A stretch of DNA of 64,000 nucleotides from an uncultured Anaeromusa sp. (GCF_963676855.1 NZ_OY781460.1:3469606-3533605); one strand, 5' to 3'; numbered from the stretch's first letter, positions 26,296 through 35,935 are shown. Numbers and translations: made by a program. Notes: generated by a model from the sequence alone, not told the origin.

Positions 26296-27393
26296 TTAAC
26301 AATTTCCACTTTCCACTCCACCCCGGCTTCCCCAAGTCCCTTGCAAACCATGAATAGCCACCAAGCCCAAATCCGGCTCCCGATCCAGATCCAGATACAT
26401 CCCTGCCGGTAATTCAATCAAGGGCCTCGGACTAAGGGAGTGCGGGAATTGACGAATCACGCCTTCCCTTCCGTCATCCAGCACAACCGTCGCCCCTAAA
26501 AGCAAATCCTTAAGACGATCCGCCATTTTCATGCAAATAGCAGGATTAAAACGTTCAAACATACCCTGCAGCAATTCTTCCAACGCCTCTAGCGGCGAAT
26601 GAGCCTCACGATATGGTCTGGGCGAAACCATAGCATCATATACGTCCGCAATCGCCACCAGTTGTGCCAATGGCGAGATATCATCACCCTTGAGCCCTTC
26701 TGGATAGCCGCTGCCATCCAGACGCTCATGGTGATGCAGGGCCGCCCGGCACACCCGATCCGGCACACTGACTCCTAATAGCAATTGGTAACTGTGAAAC
26801 GGATGGCAATGCATCACATGCTGTTCATGCGCCAAAAGCACGTCGTGCTTCTCTAAAATATGCTCCGGCACCCGGCTTTTTCCCATATCATGAAGCAGTC
26901 CGGCCGTTACGGCATCACGCACCATGGTTTCATCGTAGCTTTGCCAAATCGCCAACAAACCGCATAAAAGGCCCACATTCAAGCTATGATGTAAGAATGA
27001 CTCCCGCCCCTGGCCAGCCATGCTTAAAAGTGAAAAAATATCGGGTTGATGCACAACAACCATCGTCTCTTCTGCCAGTAAATCTAAGCTTTCTTTTTCA
27101 ACTACGCCGCCATAGCGTAGCTGCTGAAAGACTCCCTCCAACGTTCCTAACAAGCTTTGGTATGTTTCGCGGAACAACGTCTGCATAGCAAAATTCGCAT
27201 CATTCGCAGCCGGAACATATACCACCACTGCGTCTTGTCCTCGCAAGCGCAATAGTTCTAAAATACGTTCCGTCAACAACGCTCCTTCCGCCAAAAAGGC
27301 GATTTTCTCACCTTCCAGGCAGATCGGTTCCGCCACAGCCATTCCCGGCTGCACCTCTTGCAAAGAAAGTCGGATTTTCTTCCTCTCTGCCAT
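26296..27393 (-). CDS. HD-GYP domain c-di-GMP phosphodiesterase-like protein
   Basis: Probable signalling phosphodiesterase of 365 residues. The HD-GYP core spans about 130-300: FLHHSLNVG, LLHDMGKSRVPEHIL, HCHPFHSYQLL, HHERLDGSGYPEGLKGDDI and the ADVYDAM helix. The N-terminal 120 residues are a short sensory or linker domain without membrane spans. A C-terminal 50 residues resemble a small beta domain. A promoter (TTGACG at 27461-27456, TAGCTT at 27438-27433) lies upstream. It carries no sulfur leader and is probably unrelated to the regulon. Confidence 0.87.
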   Translation of the reverse strand: MAERKKIRLSLQEVQPGMAVAEPICLEGEKIAFLAEGALLTERILELLRLRGQDAVVVYVPAANDANFAMQTLFRETYQSLLGTLEGVFQQLRYGGVVEKESLDLLAEETMVVVHQPDIFSLLSMAGQGRESFLHHSLNVGLLCGLLAIWQSYDETMVRDAVTAGLLHDMGKSRVPEHILEKHDVLLAHEQHVMHCHPFHSYQLLLGVSVPDRVCRAALHHHERLDGSGYPEGLKGDDISPLAQLVAIADVYDAMVSPRPYREAHSPLEALEELLQGMFERFNPAICMKMADRLKDLLLGATVVLDDGREGVIRQFPHSLSPRPLIELPAGMYLDLDREPDLGLVAIHGLQGTWGSRGGVESGNC

Positions 27394-27603
27394 ACTATTC
27401 CTCCCGCTTACTGTTTTTTCAAAGATAATTCAAAGCTATCACAGCCGGTTACAGGCGTCAAGATGGATTTTAGCCTTAACTTTCGCCTTTTTTCGCTCCG
27501 TTCACTTTATCAAACAAAATGTCTTTTTATCAAAATTCGACATTGCTTTTTTACATTTAGCTGTTAAAATGAAACTAAAAACACAAAAAGTTAGGAGCTT
27601 GCT

Positions 27604-28158
27604 ATGACAGCTTCCATTGGTTCGCAAATAAAGGAACTGCGCCGCCGCCGCGGTCTTACACTGCGGGAAGTAGCGCAAAAGACAGGCTTATCTACGGGTT
27701 TTCTCTCTCAACTGGAAAGAGACCTCACCGATATTGCCGTAGACTCCCTGCGTAAAATCGCGGTAGCCCTCGATGTAGAACCTAGTTTATTTTTTAGCAG
27801 CCCTCCTCTTGGTAAAAAGCGTTTGCTACGCAGCTATGACCGTCAAACCGCCCATATCGAACCAGGCCGCTTCATCCATTATCATCTCACCAATCAAGCC
27901 GAGTCCAAGGCCATGCTGCCTCGCCTTGTAGAACTTCTTCCATTAAATAAAGAAGAAAGCATTTTGCCCTACAGCCATGACGGCGAGGAATTCATCTACG
28001 TTTTAGAAGGCGTGCTGACGCTTGTTCTTGACGGTGAACGCCAAGAGCTCTGCCCCGGCGACTCCGCTCACTACCCTTCTTCCTTGCCACACAATTGGGG
28101 CAACCTTACTAACAAATGCGTCCGCTTCCTCGTCGTTAGCCATCCGAATCCACACTAG
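27604..28158 (+). CDS. XRE-family regulator with cupin sensor domain
   Basis: Transcription factor of 184 residues. Residues 6-62 form a lambda-repressor-type helix-turn-helix (LTLREVAQKTGLSTGFLSQLE), and about 105-180 a cupin (SHDGEEFIYVLEGVLTLVLDG, CPGDSAHYPSSLPHNW). Relatives control amino-acid, polyamine or redox operons with a small ligand in the cupin. It faces the same way as the hydroxyproline dehydratase pair 400 bases downstream and may control it. Start follows GTTAGGAGCTTGCT. Confidence 0.85.
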   Translation: MTASIGSQIKELRRRRGLTLREVAQKTGLSTGFLSQLERDLTDIAVDSLRKIAVALDVEPSLFFSSPPLGKKRLLRSYDRQTAHIEPGRFIHYHLTNQAESKAMLPRLVELLPLNKEESILPYSHDGEEFIYVLEGVLTLVLDGERQELCPGDSAHYPSSLPHNWGNLTNKCVRFLVVSHPNPH

Positions 28159-28215
28159 GAAAAGAAAAGCCAAACAAGAGTAGAGGAAGTAAAGCGAGGG
28201 CTCAAAGAGGGTTAC

Positions 28216-28384
28216 GGCGGCGTTGTATTTGAGACTTTTATTGAAGCAAGACGGTCCGCAGGATGAAAAAGCGGGCTAAGACGGATCACAGTTTCGCCTG
28301 TTTGAGCATAGCGAGTTAAGAAACTGCCGTCTTAGACAGCTTTTTCAAGGCACGCGTAAATCTTGTCTCAAATACAATGCCGCC
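28216..28384. repeat. Large palindromic repeat, copy A
   Basis: Terminal arms of 20 bases pair with one mismatch (28216-28235 with 28365-28384; core GTATTTGAGAC/GTCTCAAATAC). The interior is related to the element at 57227-57407 through blocks such as AGCAAGACGGTCC, AGCGAGTT and AACTGCCGTC. It occupies most of the gap 28159-28556; the rest is an AT-rich stretch before the activase gene in which I see no clear gene. Confidence 0.65.
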
Positions 28385-28556
28385 GCCAATAAAAGCTATG
28401 TTCTGTGGGAGCGTTCATTAAACTTGTATCTTCTTGAATCATAATATACATGGTTATACGTACTGTGTTCGCCACTATATCTATTTTTTCAAGCCGAATA
28501 CTCAAACGTGAAAATCACTCTCTTAATTTAGAAACGACCAAAACTCGGAGGTTTCT

Positions 28557-29432
28557 ATGCTGCTATTTCAAATTCAACGCTTCTGCATCCACGACGGTCC
28601 GGGCATTCGCACAACCTTCTTTTTCAAAGGCTGTCCGCTGCGCTGTCTGTGGTGCCACAATCCAGAAAGCCAAGCATTTCAACCCCAACTGCTGCATGAC
28701 GCAGAAAAATGCATTACCTGCGGATATTGCGAGAACGTCTGCCCTAACCAAGCGACACCGCGCGGACAACTGCAAAGAAGCAACTGCCAAGCTTGCGGCC
28801 TCTGCTGCGAAGAATGCCTGGGAGACGCCCGCCACTTGGCAGGCCGCCAGTACTCCTTGGCAGAGGCTTTGCAGCTGGCCCTGCGGGACGAAGCGTTTTA
28901 CGCCTCCTCCGGCGGCGGCATTACTTTATCTGGCGGCGAACCGCTGGCGCAGCCGGAGGCAGCCCTCTCTTTAGCCAAAGCCGCCAACGCCCGCGGTCTT
29001 TCCGTCACCGTCGACACCTGCGGCCACGTGCCCTTCGAGCATCTCGCGGCCATTCTTCCCTATACGCAGCTCTTTCTTTACGATTTGAAGCATCCAGACG
29101 ATGCCGAGCACCAACGCCTTACAGGCGTCGGCAACAAACTCATCTTGGAGAATCTGAGAAAACTGTCAGAAGCAGGCGCTTCTCTCTCGCTGCGTCTGCC
29201 CCTTGTGGCTGAACTCAATGACCGTTCCCAAGACCTTGCTGCCTGGCTGCCGCTGTTTAAAACCATTCAGCCGCAGCGCATCCATTTGCTTCCTTATCAT
29301 AGCACCGGCGGCTCCAAATGCAGCCGCCTAGGTTATCCAGTTTTCAAGGGTCAGCCCCCATCAACTCCCATCCTAGAACATTGGCTTACTACCATTCAGA
29401 GCGCCGGCCACCCGGTGCAACAAGGAGGATAA
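28557..29432 (+). CDS. hypE: Glycyl radical enzyme activase for HypD
   Basis: Radical SAM enzyme that installs the glycyl radical on the neighbouring dehydratase, 291 residues. The SAM cluster motif is GCPLRCLWCHNPE near residue 26. A ferredoxin-like insert with two clusters follows (CITCGYCENVCP and CQACGLCCEEC), then ITLSGGEPLAQ. Start behind CTCGGAGG. It ends five bases before hypD, whose ribosome-binding site overlaps its stop. The partner assignment rests on this adjacency. Confidence 0.88.
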   Translation: MLLFQIQRFCIHDGPGIRTTFFFKGCPLRCLWCHNPESQAFQPQLLHDAEKCITCGYCENVCPNQATPRGQLQRSNCQACGLCCEECLGDARHLAGRQYSLAEALQLALRDEAFYASSGGGITLSGGEPLAQPEAALSLAKAANARGLSVTVDTCGHVPFEHLAAILPYTQLFLYDLKHPDDAEHQRLTGVGNKLILENLRKLSEAGASLSLRLPLVAELNDRSQDLAAWLPLFKTIQPQRIHLLPYHSTGGSKCSRLGYPVFKGQPPSTPILEHWLTTIQSAGHPVQQGG

Positions 29433-29436
29433 TACA

Positions 29437-31815
29437 ATGAAACAAGAACGAGGCATGAACGAACGTATCCGCTCCCTGAGAAAAGAAAGCACCACCGCCG
29501 AACCTCGGCTTTCCCTGGAACGCAGCCGTTTGGTAACGGAAGCCTATCAAAAGCACGAGGGGCGTGTTCCTGTACCGATATTGCGCTCCCTGACGCTGCA
29601 GCACATTATGCTGCACAAAACCCTCTACCTGGGACCCGGCGAGCTGTTGGTAGGCGAAAAAGCAGAAGCGCCCCAGCAAGCGCCTTCTTTTCCCGAGCTT
29701 TGCTGCCACACCGAAGACGATCTCACCGTCATGGACCAACGAGAAATTGTGTATTTCCGCGTTGGCGAGGACGAAAAAAAGCTGCAAAAAGAACGAATTA
29801 TTCCGTTTTGGAAAAATCGCGCCTTGCGCGGCAAGATCTTGGATTCTCTGCCGCAGGAATGGCACGATTGTTATGAAGCCGGCCTTTTCACAGAGTTTAT
29901 GGAGCAGCGCGGTCCTGGGCACACCGTTGCCGACGGAAAAATGTATCAAAGCGGCCTTTTGGATGTCCAGAAACGAATTGATACCGCCTTGGCCTCACTA
30001 GACCCACTGACCGATTCTTCCTATCTAGATAAAAAAGCGCAGCTCACAGGGATGCGCATTGCCTGCGACGCCATGATGCTCTATGCCGCCCGCTATGCCG
30101 CCTTGGCACAGGAGCTAGCGGAAAAAGAAAGCGATCCGCAGCGGAAAAGCGAGCTACAAACCATTGCTGCCAACTGCCTCACCGTACCGGCGCATGCGCC
30201 GCAAACGTTCCATCAGGCGCTGCAGATGTATTGGTTTATGCACATCGGTGTAACGACAGAAATCAATCCCTGGGACGCTTACAGCCCTGGCCGCCTAGAT
30301 CAGCACCTGATTCCCTTTTATCGTAAAGACCTGGCCGAAGGACGCCTGACGCGCGAACAAGCCAAAGAACTGCTGCAATGCTTCTGGATTAAATTCAATA
30401 ATCAGCCCGCTCCTCCCAAAGTAGGCATTACCCTCAAAGAAAGCGGCACCTACACGGACTTTGCCAATCTCAACACCGGCGGCATCACTCCCGATGGCAA
30501 CGACGGCGTTAACGAAGTATCCTATCTGATTTTAGAAACGATGGACGAGATGCGCCTGCTGCAGCCTAGTTCCAATGTGCAGATCAGCCGCCGCACACCG
30601 CAGGATTTCCTCAAAAAAGCCTGCGCCATTTCCCGCCAAGGTTGGGGCCAACCCGCTTTTTACAACACCGAAAGCATTGTGCAAGAACTGCTTAACGCCG
30701 GTAAATCCCTTGAAGACGCACGCCAAGGCGGCTCTAGCGGTTGCGTGGAGACAGGCGCTTTCGGCAAGGAAGCCTATATCCTAACCGGCTATCTCAACCT
30801 CCCCAAAATTCTGGAGCTCACCCTCTTTAACGGCATTGACCCGATGACCGACAAACGCCTAGGCCCAGCAACCGGTGAAGCAGCTTCTTTCAGCGATTTT
30901 GACTCTTTCTATCAAGCTTATGAAAAGCAACTGCACTATATGACAGATGTCAAAGTAAAAGGCAATCAAATCATCGAAGGCCTTTATGCCCGCTATATGC
31001 CTGTGCCCCTTCTCTCCTGCCTCGTAGACGACTGCATCACCAACGGCCAAGACTACAATGCAGGCGGCGCTCGCTACAACACCAGCTATATCCAAGGCGT
31101 CGGCATCGGTACCCTTACCGACAGCCTCGCCGCCATCGACACCTTGGTATACAAAGAGAAAAAATTCACCCTCCCCGAACTAGTTACGGCTCTGCACGAT
31201 AATTTTGACGGCCATCTACGCCTGCACCATTTAGTGCGGGAAAAAGCCCCCCGCTACGGCAACGACGACGATGCCGCTGATGAGCTGATGCAGCAAGCCT
31301 TTCGTTCGTTCCACGACGAAGTCACCGGCCGCCCCAATGGCCGCGGTGGCAGCTACCGTGTCAACATGCTGCCTACCACCTGCCATGTGTACTTCGGCTC
31401 CGTCCTCGGCGCCAGCCCTAATGGTCGTTTGGCGCACAAGCCGGTATCTGAAGGCATTTCACCTGAAAAAAGTGCTGACCGCCTTGGGCCTACCGCCGTC
31501 ATCCGCTCAGCGGCCAAGATGGATCAACTGCTCACTGGCGGGACCCTGCTCAATCAGAAATTTAATCCTACCGCCGTTGCAGGCGAAGCAGGGCTTGACC
31601 ACATGGCCTCTCTTGTACGCGCCTACTTCTCCCTGGACGGCCATCACATTCAATTTAATGTCATTGATCGGGCCACACTCCTAGCCGCCCAGGAACACCC
31701 TGAAGACTACAAGGATCTCATCGTCCGCGTTGCCGGTTACAGTGACCACTTCCATAATCTTAGCCGGGAATTGCAGGATGAAATCATCGAACGCACAGAG
31801 CAGACGATCTCTTAA
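29437..31815 (+). CDS. hypD: trans-4-hydroxy-L-proline dehydratase (glycyl radical enzyme)
   Basis: Removes water from trans-4-hydroxyproline to give pyrroline-5-carboxylate, allowing host or dietary hydroxyproline use. 792 residues. The thiyl cysteine C436 and base E438 are in SSGCVETG and the glycyl radical is G767 in RVAGYS. Pocket residues known from the C. difficile enzyme are kept at a constant +2 offset: F154, H162, S336, D341 and F342. Nearly the whole chain resembles that enzyme as I recall it. Pyrroline-5-carboxylate reductase, often next door, is absent here. No sulfur leader precedes this operon. Confidence 0.93.
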   Translation: MKQERGMNERIRSLRKESTTAEPRLSLERSRLVTEAYQKHEGRVPVPILRSLTLQHIMLHKTLYLGPGELLVGEKAEAPQQAPSFPELCCHTEDDLTVMDQREIVYFRVGEDEKKLQKERIIPFWKNRALRGKILDSLPQEWHDCYEAGLFTEFMEQRGPGHTVADGKMYQSGLLDVQKRIDTALASLDPLTDSSYLDKKAQLTGMRIACDAMMLYAARYAALAQELAEKESDPQRKSELQTIAANCLTVPAHAPQTFHQALQMYWFMHIGVTTEINPWDAYSPGRLDQHLIPFYRKDLAEGRLTREQAKELLQCFWIKFNNQPAPPKVGITLKESGTYTDFANLNTGGITPDGNDGVNEVSYLILETMDEMRLLQPSSNVQISRRTPQDFLKKACAISRQGWGQPAFYNTESIVQELLNAGKSLEDARQGGSSGCVETGAFGKEAYILTGYLNLPKILELTLFNGIDPMTDKRLGPATGEAASFSDFDSFYQAYEKQLHYMTDVKVKGNQIIEGLYARYMPVPLLSCLVDDCITNGQDYNAGGARYNTSYIQGVGIGTLTDSLAAIDTLVYKEKKFTLPELVTALHDNFDGHLRLHHLVREKAPRYGNDDDAADELMQQAFRSFHDEVTGRPNGRGGSYRVNMLPTTCHVYFGSVLGASPNGRLAHKPVSEGISPEKSADRLGPTAVIRSAAKMDQLLTGGTLLNQKFNPTAVAGEAGLDHMASLVRAYFSLDGHHIQFNVIDRATLLAAQEHPEDYKDLIVRVAGYSDHFHNLSRELQDEIIERTEQTIS

Positions 31816-31823
31816 AAAGAATC

Positions 31824-31848
31824 GGTCGCATCTATTTAAGATGCGGCC
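31824..31848. terminator. Bidirectional terminator between hypD and the second GRE activase
   Basis: GGTCGCATCT/AGATGCGGCC hairpin with a short AT loop, A-rich on the left and T-rich on the right, between convergent genes ending at 31815 and 31859. Confidence 0.65.
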
Positions 31849-31858
31849 AATTTCTTTT

Positions 31859-32809
31859 TCAAAATGCAGTTTGACTCCCTACATAACAGGCGATTTTTCG
31901 CGCTAAAAAAACCTGTTGCAACCTCTCCAGAACCTGCGGCGACGTCGCCGTCTCTTGGCGATGCGCATAAGGTTTCCCCAACTGTTCCCATTTGGAATCG
32001 CCTAACCGATGAAAAGGCAGCAAATTGATCTCATACAGGCCCAAAGAATCCATAAAGTCTGCTGTAGCGGTCATATTTTCCAGAGTGTCATTGAAGCCGG
32101 CAATCACCGGGATGCGCAACACCAAGCGCCCGTTCCAACCGCCCCGCCGCAACTTGGCAATATTAGAGAGAATCAGCTGATTACTTACACCAGTCCCTGC
32201 TTGATGGCGTTTGTCGTCCATGTGCTTCACGTCAATAAAGGCAAAATCAACAAAATTCATGGCCGCTAAAAACGCTTCCGTCGCTACATACGCCGTCGTT
32301 TCTATGGCGGTATGCAAGTTTTTTCTTTTGCAAGCATCCAGTAGTTCTTGTAAAAATCGGCCCTGAAAAAACGGTTCTCCGCCGCTGAAGGTAACCCCGC
32401 CGCCCGGACCCCAAAAATCCCGCTCTCGCTCCAGACGCTGCATCACTTCTTCTACACGATACCACTCGCCGCACTTACGCAAAGCCTCGGTCGGGCACGC
32501 TTCAGCGCAGGCAAATTCCATGCAAGTACGGCATTTTCCCCAATCCAGGCGAATACCATCCTCTTCAACGCTCACGCCATCACGAACACATTTTTTCAAG
32601 CAGCCGGCGCAGCCTTTAGCACGCACACATTTCCCCGGCGCATACATGACTTGCTGCTTCAACTCCCATGTCTCTGGATTAGCACACCAAGTACACTGTA
32701 GAAAGCAGCCCGCCAAAAAAACAGTAGTTCTACAACCCGGTCCGTCGTGAAGCGAGTAGCTTTGAATACTGGATATAAGGCCCTGCCGCTTACGTACTAC
32801 TTCCTCCAT
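31859..32809 (-). CDS. hpdA: Glycyl radical enzyme activase, HpdA-like
   Basis: Radical SAM activase of 316 residues, the usual HpdA length. SAM cluster motif GCFLQCTWCANPE near residue 34. The insert holds two more clusters (CVRAKGCAGCLKKC and CRTCMEFACAEACP), then VTFSGGEPFFQ. It is the third gene of a large-subunit, small-subunit, activase operon, the same order as the 4-hydroxyphenylacetate decarboxylase operon of Clostridioides. Its target is therefore the enzyme at 33102. Confidence 0.88.
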   Translation of the reverse strand: MEEVVRKRQGLISSIQSYSLHDGPGCRTTVFLAGCFLQCTWCANPETWELKQQVMYAPGKCVRAKGCAGCLKKCVRDGVSVEEDGIRLDWGKCRTCMEFACAEACPTEALRKCGEWYRVEEVMQRLERERDFWGPGGGVTFSGGEPFFQGRFLQELLDACKRKNLHTAIETTAYVATEAFLAAMNFVDFAFIDVKHMDDKRHQAGTGVSNQLILSNIAKLRRGGWNGRLVLRIPVIAGFNDTLENMTATADFMDSLGLYEINLLPFHRLGDSKWEQLGKPYAHRQETATSPQVLERLQQVFLARKIACYVGSQTAF

Positions 32810-32829
32810 CTACCGCTCCCCTTGCATCC

Positions 32830-33099
32830 CTATTTTTCGCTTACATAGCCTTCGCACAGCGCGGCATGATAGTGCTCATCCGTCCAGTATTCCTTGGATA
32901 ATCCTTGGCACAAGCCGATTCCGTCGGCATTCGAATTTTTAAAGGCGGCGCATTGCCCGCAAGTGGGAATCTGCTCAAATTTCCCGCACACAGCCGCGTC
33001 AATTAATACCCGCTCCCTTGTCAGTCGGCAAATGCCTTTAGCCACGTCCACAAAAGCAAAGTTTTCGCAGTCACTATGTTTCTTTACTGTTTCCGCCAC
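32830..33099 (-). CDS. hpdC: Iron-sulfur small subunit of arylacetate-decarboxylase-type GRE (HpdC-like)
   Basis: An 89-residue protein carrying two [4Fe-4S] clusters. Ligand candidates H8, C11, C24 and C38 form one set and C47, C50, C64 and C82 the other, matching the spacing I recall for HpdC. In the known enzyme this subunit is needed for activity and for regulation of the radical state. Almost no other GRE family has such a subunit, so its presence ties the operon to the hydroxyphenylacetate decarboxylase architecture. Three bases separate it from the large-subunit stop. Confidence 0.88.
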   Translation of the reverse strand: MAETVKKHSDCENFAFVDVAKGICRLTRERVLIDAAVCGKFEQIPTCGQCAAFKNSNADGIGLCQGLSKEYWTDEHYHAALCEGYVSEK

Positions 33100-33101
33100 G
33101 C

Positions 33102-35810
33102 TTATATCACTCCCTCATATTCGGTTCTAGCTACAACTTCATCTTGAATCGGTTTGCTCAATTCGCACCAATATTGGGTAAAGCCAGCTACGCGAACCAA
33201 TAGATCACGGTACCGCTCCGGATGCTGCTGCGCGTCTTTGAGCACTTTGGAATCCACCACATTGTACTGAATATGCTGGCCGCCTTTACGCAAATACGAA
33301 CGCGTCAGCTCCAAAAGTTTTTTCGAACCTTCTACGCCAGCCACCGCAGTCGGATGAAGTTTCAGATTCAACTGGGAGCTTTGGGATTCCGTATGATCCC
33401 ACACCGTAGCCGAGGAAAAAAGCGCATAGGGACCGTTTTTATCAGTTCCAGGATAGGCCGACATGGACGCATCGGAATAGGTTGTGCCAGACAGTCTTCC
33501 ATCGGCGCTGGCCAAGGTAATAATACCTTGCGGCCCATGGTGTCCCGTCACAAACTGTGCCGCCTGCAATGGTTTGCCATACAGGGATTCGCACTGCTGC
33601 ACCGCCTGGCACATCCAGCCTTCGTATTCAGCCAACAGTTCGTCTACAAAGGGATCGGCATTACCATGCTTGGGCGCGCGCAGGCAATCACGGTAAAGCT
33701 CATCGTAAGTCCCCACATTTTCACGTTTTTTCTGGTCGCTTAACGAAAAGCTTCCTGCTTCTTCGGCTTCATAAAAACCGAAGTTTTCTTTTAGCGCTTC
33801 CGTCAACTCTCCTAGTGTGTATTTTTTCTCCTCATACACCCATTTTTTAATGGCCGCCAGCGAATTAATCAGCGTACCCGTACCGCAATTTACCGTCAGC
33901 ATCGTGCCATTATACCGATAGCCGGCCTGACCATTGTGATGCCCTTTACTCAGGCAGTCTGGCTTCATGAAGGAATTCAAAATGGACATATTATTTTTCC
34001 GGGCAATATCGTGCTGCAAATTTCCAAAACGTATCAACACAGCGCACGTTTGCTCATAATACGATTTAAACTGCGCAAACAGCTCTTCATAGGTCTGCAG
34101 TTTGCGGTTATGCGGTGGATACACTTGCAAACCCGCTTTGTGATCATACCCGTTAGTCAGCACATGTTCCAAGATCTTTGGCAGCGCCAACGAAGCTACG
34201 CCTCCTAACGTAGTCAAGCCAGCCCCTCCGGGAATATCGTAAAATTTTCCATTCAGTTCAATTTCTTGGTATCCTCCCGGCGCTACCGCTAGGCAGCCGC
34301 CAATAGCGATCGCTCTGGCCTCATTTACCGTCATACCTTCATTAGCAAATTGCTTCAACAGAATATCCATCGCGCCACGATTGTTAATCCAGGCGGGATA
34401 CCCCACGCCAGTCTTATTGCATTCTACGCATTTCAGCAAAAATTCTTCCGGCAGTTTTTCATCATACAAGCAACTCAGCGTCGGCTGCGGCGTATTGCAG
34501 GTAATGCCTGCTTCTACGATTAGGTATTCCAGCCGATTTACGGCAGAACTACCGTCTTTTTTCAAGCCTCCGACCGCCACGTTATTGTAAGTGTTTCCTG
34601 AGTTAGCGCCGCCGACAATGTTGGGAGAAGCAAAGATGTCCAAGCAAGTCAGCTTTACACGATGCAGCTGCAGCAGCTCCAACACTTCCGCCTCCGTAGT
34701 CCGCCCTGCTGCAATATCTTGTTCGAACCAAGGATATAAAATCTGCCCCAAGCGTCCTGGGGTCACCCCGCAAATGGGATCTTCGTTGGATGAGGCGATA
34801 TGCAGGGCATATACCAACTGAAACGCTTCGCGGAAGGTGCGCGGCTTATGATAAGCGATCCATTCCAAGCAAGCGGCAATTTCCGTATACTCCTGCTTTT
34901 GCTCCGCCGCCTCAGTGCATGCTTCTAGCTTTCTGGCCAGCTTGGCATGATTGAGAATCCAGGTTTGCAAGCCTTCAATGACAAGCTGTACTCCTTGGTA
35001 GTAATACAAGCGATCCATCCCTAAAATAGCGTCGCCGTCCGCCTTCCCGGCCACCTCTTCCTTCCGTTCCTGCGCCAGCTTCTTGACCCCTTCCAAGCCG
35101 TATTGCAGAGGGAAGTAGAAATTCATGGTTTCCCGTCCCTGCACCAAGGTGTACGCGCTATCATCAAAGGTAATCTTGGTCCCTAGCAGCTTTTGCTTCA
35201 AATCATAGTCTGGAACCAATGCTTCATATCGATGGATTACGTCTTCTACCGAACGATCACGCCAACTGCCAGCCAGTCGTTTTAAACTTGGCAGTTCCTC
35301 GCGACGCAGGCCAAACTTTCCGGCAACTGAGACAACTTCACCAAAATCACGCACCACATTGCCGCCGCCAGTTCCCATTATATTGTCGCCGCTGCTTGCC
35401 GCGCCAGTTCTTGCTTGCGTTCCTTCTTCATCCAGCAAAAACTGCTCTGATACCCACGGCATAGAAAAGGAACCACGGTAAAACTTACTTTTCTGCAGGA
35501 CCAGTTTTTCCCCTGGAATAATATTGGGCGTCAAGTGAGAAAACGCGCTTTTCAATGCTTCCGCCCGGCGCACGGTAAGCACGTCTCCTTCCAGTTCATC
35601 CCAACGCCGGGTATACCAATACGTAAATTCAGTATCTACCGACGATAATGTGTCATAATACAAATCCAGCAATTTTTGAGTTCGCTCGGTGGGGGCTTTT
35701 TTCACTTCCCTTTCGGCAAAATCAAGGTCCCCTTTCCCTGACGGCGGCACCAAATGCAGAGGCAGCCCCCTTTCCCGTAGAATTTCCGTTAAGTCATGGT
35801 TAATCGCCAT
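33102..35810 (-). CDS. hpdB: Arylacetate-decarboxylase-like glycyl radical enzyme with altered active site
   Basis: Large subunit of 902 residues, the HpdB length. The radical glycine is G876 (RVAGFTQYW) and the thiyl cysteine C506 (IGGCLAVAP). Overall similarity to 4-hydroxyphenylacetate decarboxylase is high. Yet, aligned to the C. difficile sequence as I recall it (constant +3 offset), the three residues that handle the substrate there differ: E505 is A508, H536 is A539 and E637 is V640. It should not accept 4-hydroxyphenylacetate in the known way. The operon has a Crp-type operator and a sulfur leader, so a sulfur-containing substrate is possible. The symbol marks family only. Confidence 0.8.
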   Translation of the reverse strand: MAINHDLTEILRERGLPLHLVPPSGKGDLDFAEREVKKAPTERTQKLLDLYYDTLSSVDTEFTYWYTRRWDELEGDVLTVRRAEALKSAFSHLTPNIIPGEKLVLQKSKFYRGSFSMPWVSEQFLLDEEGTQARTGAASSGDNIMGTGGGNVVRDFGEVVSVAGKFGLRREELPSLKRLAGSWRDRSVEDVIHRYEALVPDYDLKQKLLGTKITFDDSAYTLVQGRETMNFYFPLQYGLEGVKKLAQERKEEVAGKADGDAILGMDRLYYYQGVQLVIEGLQTWILNHAKLARKLEACTEAAEQKQEYTEIAACLEWIAYHKPRTFREAFQLVYALHIASSNEDPICGVTPGRLGQILYPWFEQDIAAGRTTEAEVLELLQLHRVKLTCLDIFASPNIVGGANSGNTYNNVAVGGLKKDGSSAVNRLEYLIVEAGITCNTPQPTLSCLYDEKLPEEFLLKCVECNKTGVGYPAWINNRGAMDILLKQFANEGMTVNEARAIAIGGCLAVAPGGYQEIELNGKFYDIPGGAGLTTLGGVASLALPKILEHVLTNGYDHKAGLQVYPPHNRKLQTYEELFAQFKSYYEQTCAVLIRFGNLQHDIARKNNMSILNSFMKPDCLSKGHHNGQAGYRYNGTMLTVNCGTGTLINSLAAIKKWVYEEKKYTLGELTEALKENFGFYEAEEAGSFSLSDQKKRENVGTYDELYRDCLRAPKHGNADPFVDELLAEYEGWMCQAVQQCESLYGKPLQAAQFVTGHHGPQGIITLASADGRLSGTTYSDASMSAYPGTDKNGPYALFSSATVWDHTESQSSQLNLKLHPTAVAGVEGSKKLLELTRSYLRKGGQHIQYNVVDSKVLKDAQQHPERYRDLLVRVAGFTQYWCELSKPIQDEVVARTEYEGVI

Positions 35811-35876
35811 TTCTACAACCTCCTTAGCATTCTCTTGAACCAGCTACAGCAACCTTCTTCTCACTGACACCAACTA

Positions 35877-35935
35877 AAAAAACAGGCTAGCAGATGCGGA
35901 TGCATCTCCTAGCCTGCAGTCAGTCTGCTCAGCTA
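35877..35935 (-). promoter_or_regulatory. Leader/attenuator motif, GCTGAG subtype, before the GRE operon
   Basis: Reads TAGCTGAG, small hairpin CAG-ACTGA-CTG, then CAGGCTAGGAGATGC pairing with GCATCTGCTAGCCTG and six T. It differs from most copies in GAG for GAT and GCAGGC for GAAGGC; the only other member of this subtype is at 49944. Confidence 0.78.

Noticed and set aside
33102..35810. Firm call as 4-hydroxyphenylacetate decarboxylase
   Set aside because: Architecture fits, but three key pocket residues are replaced; only family membership is claimed.
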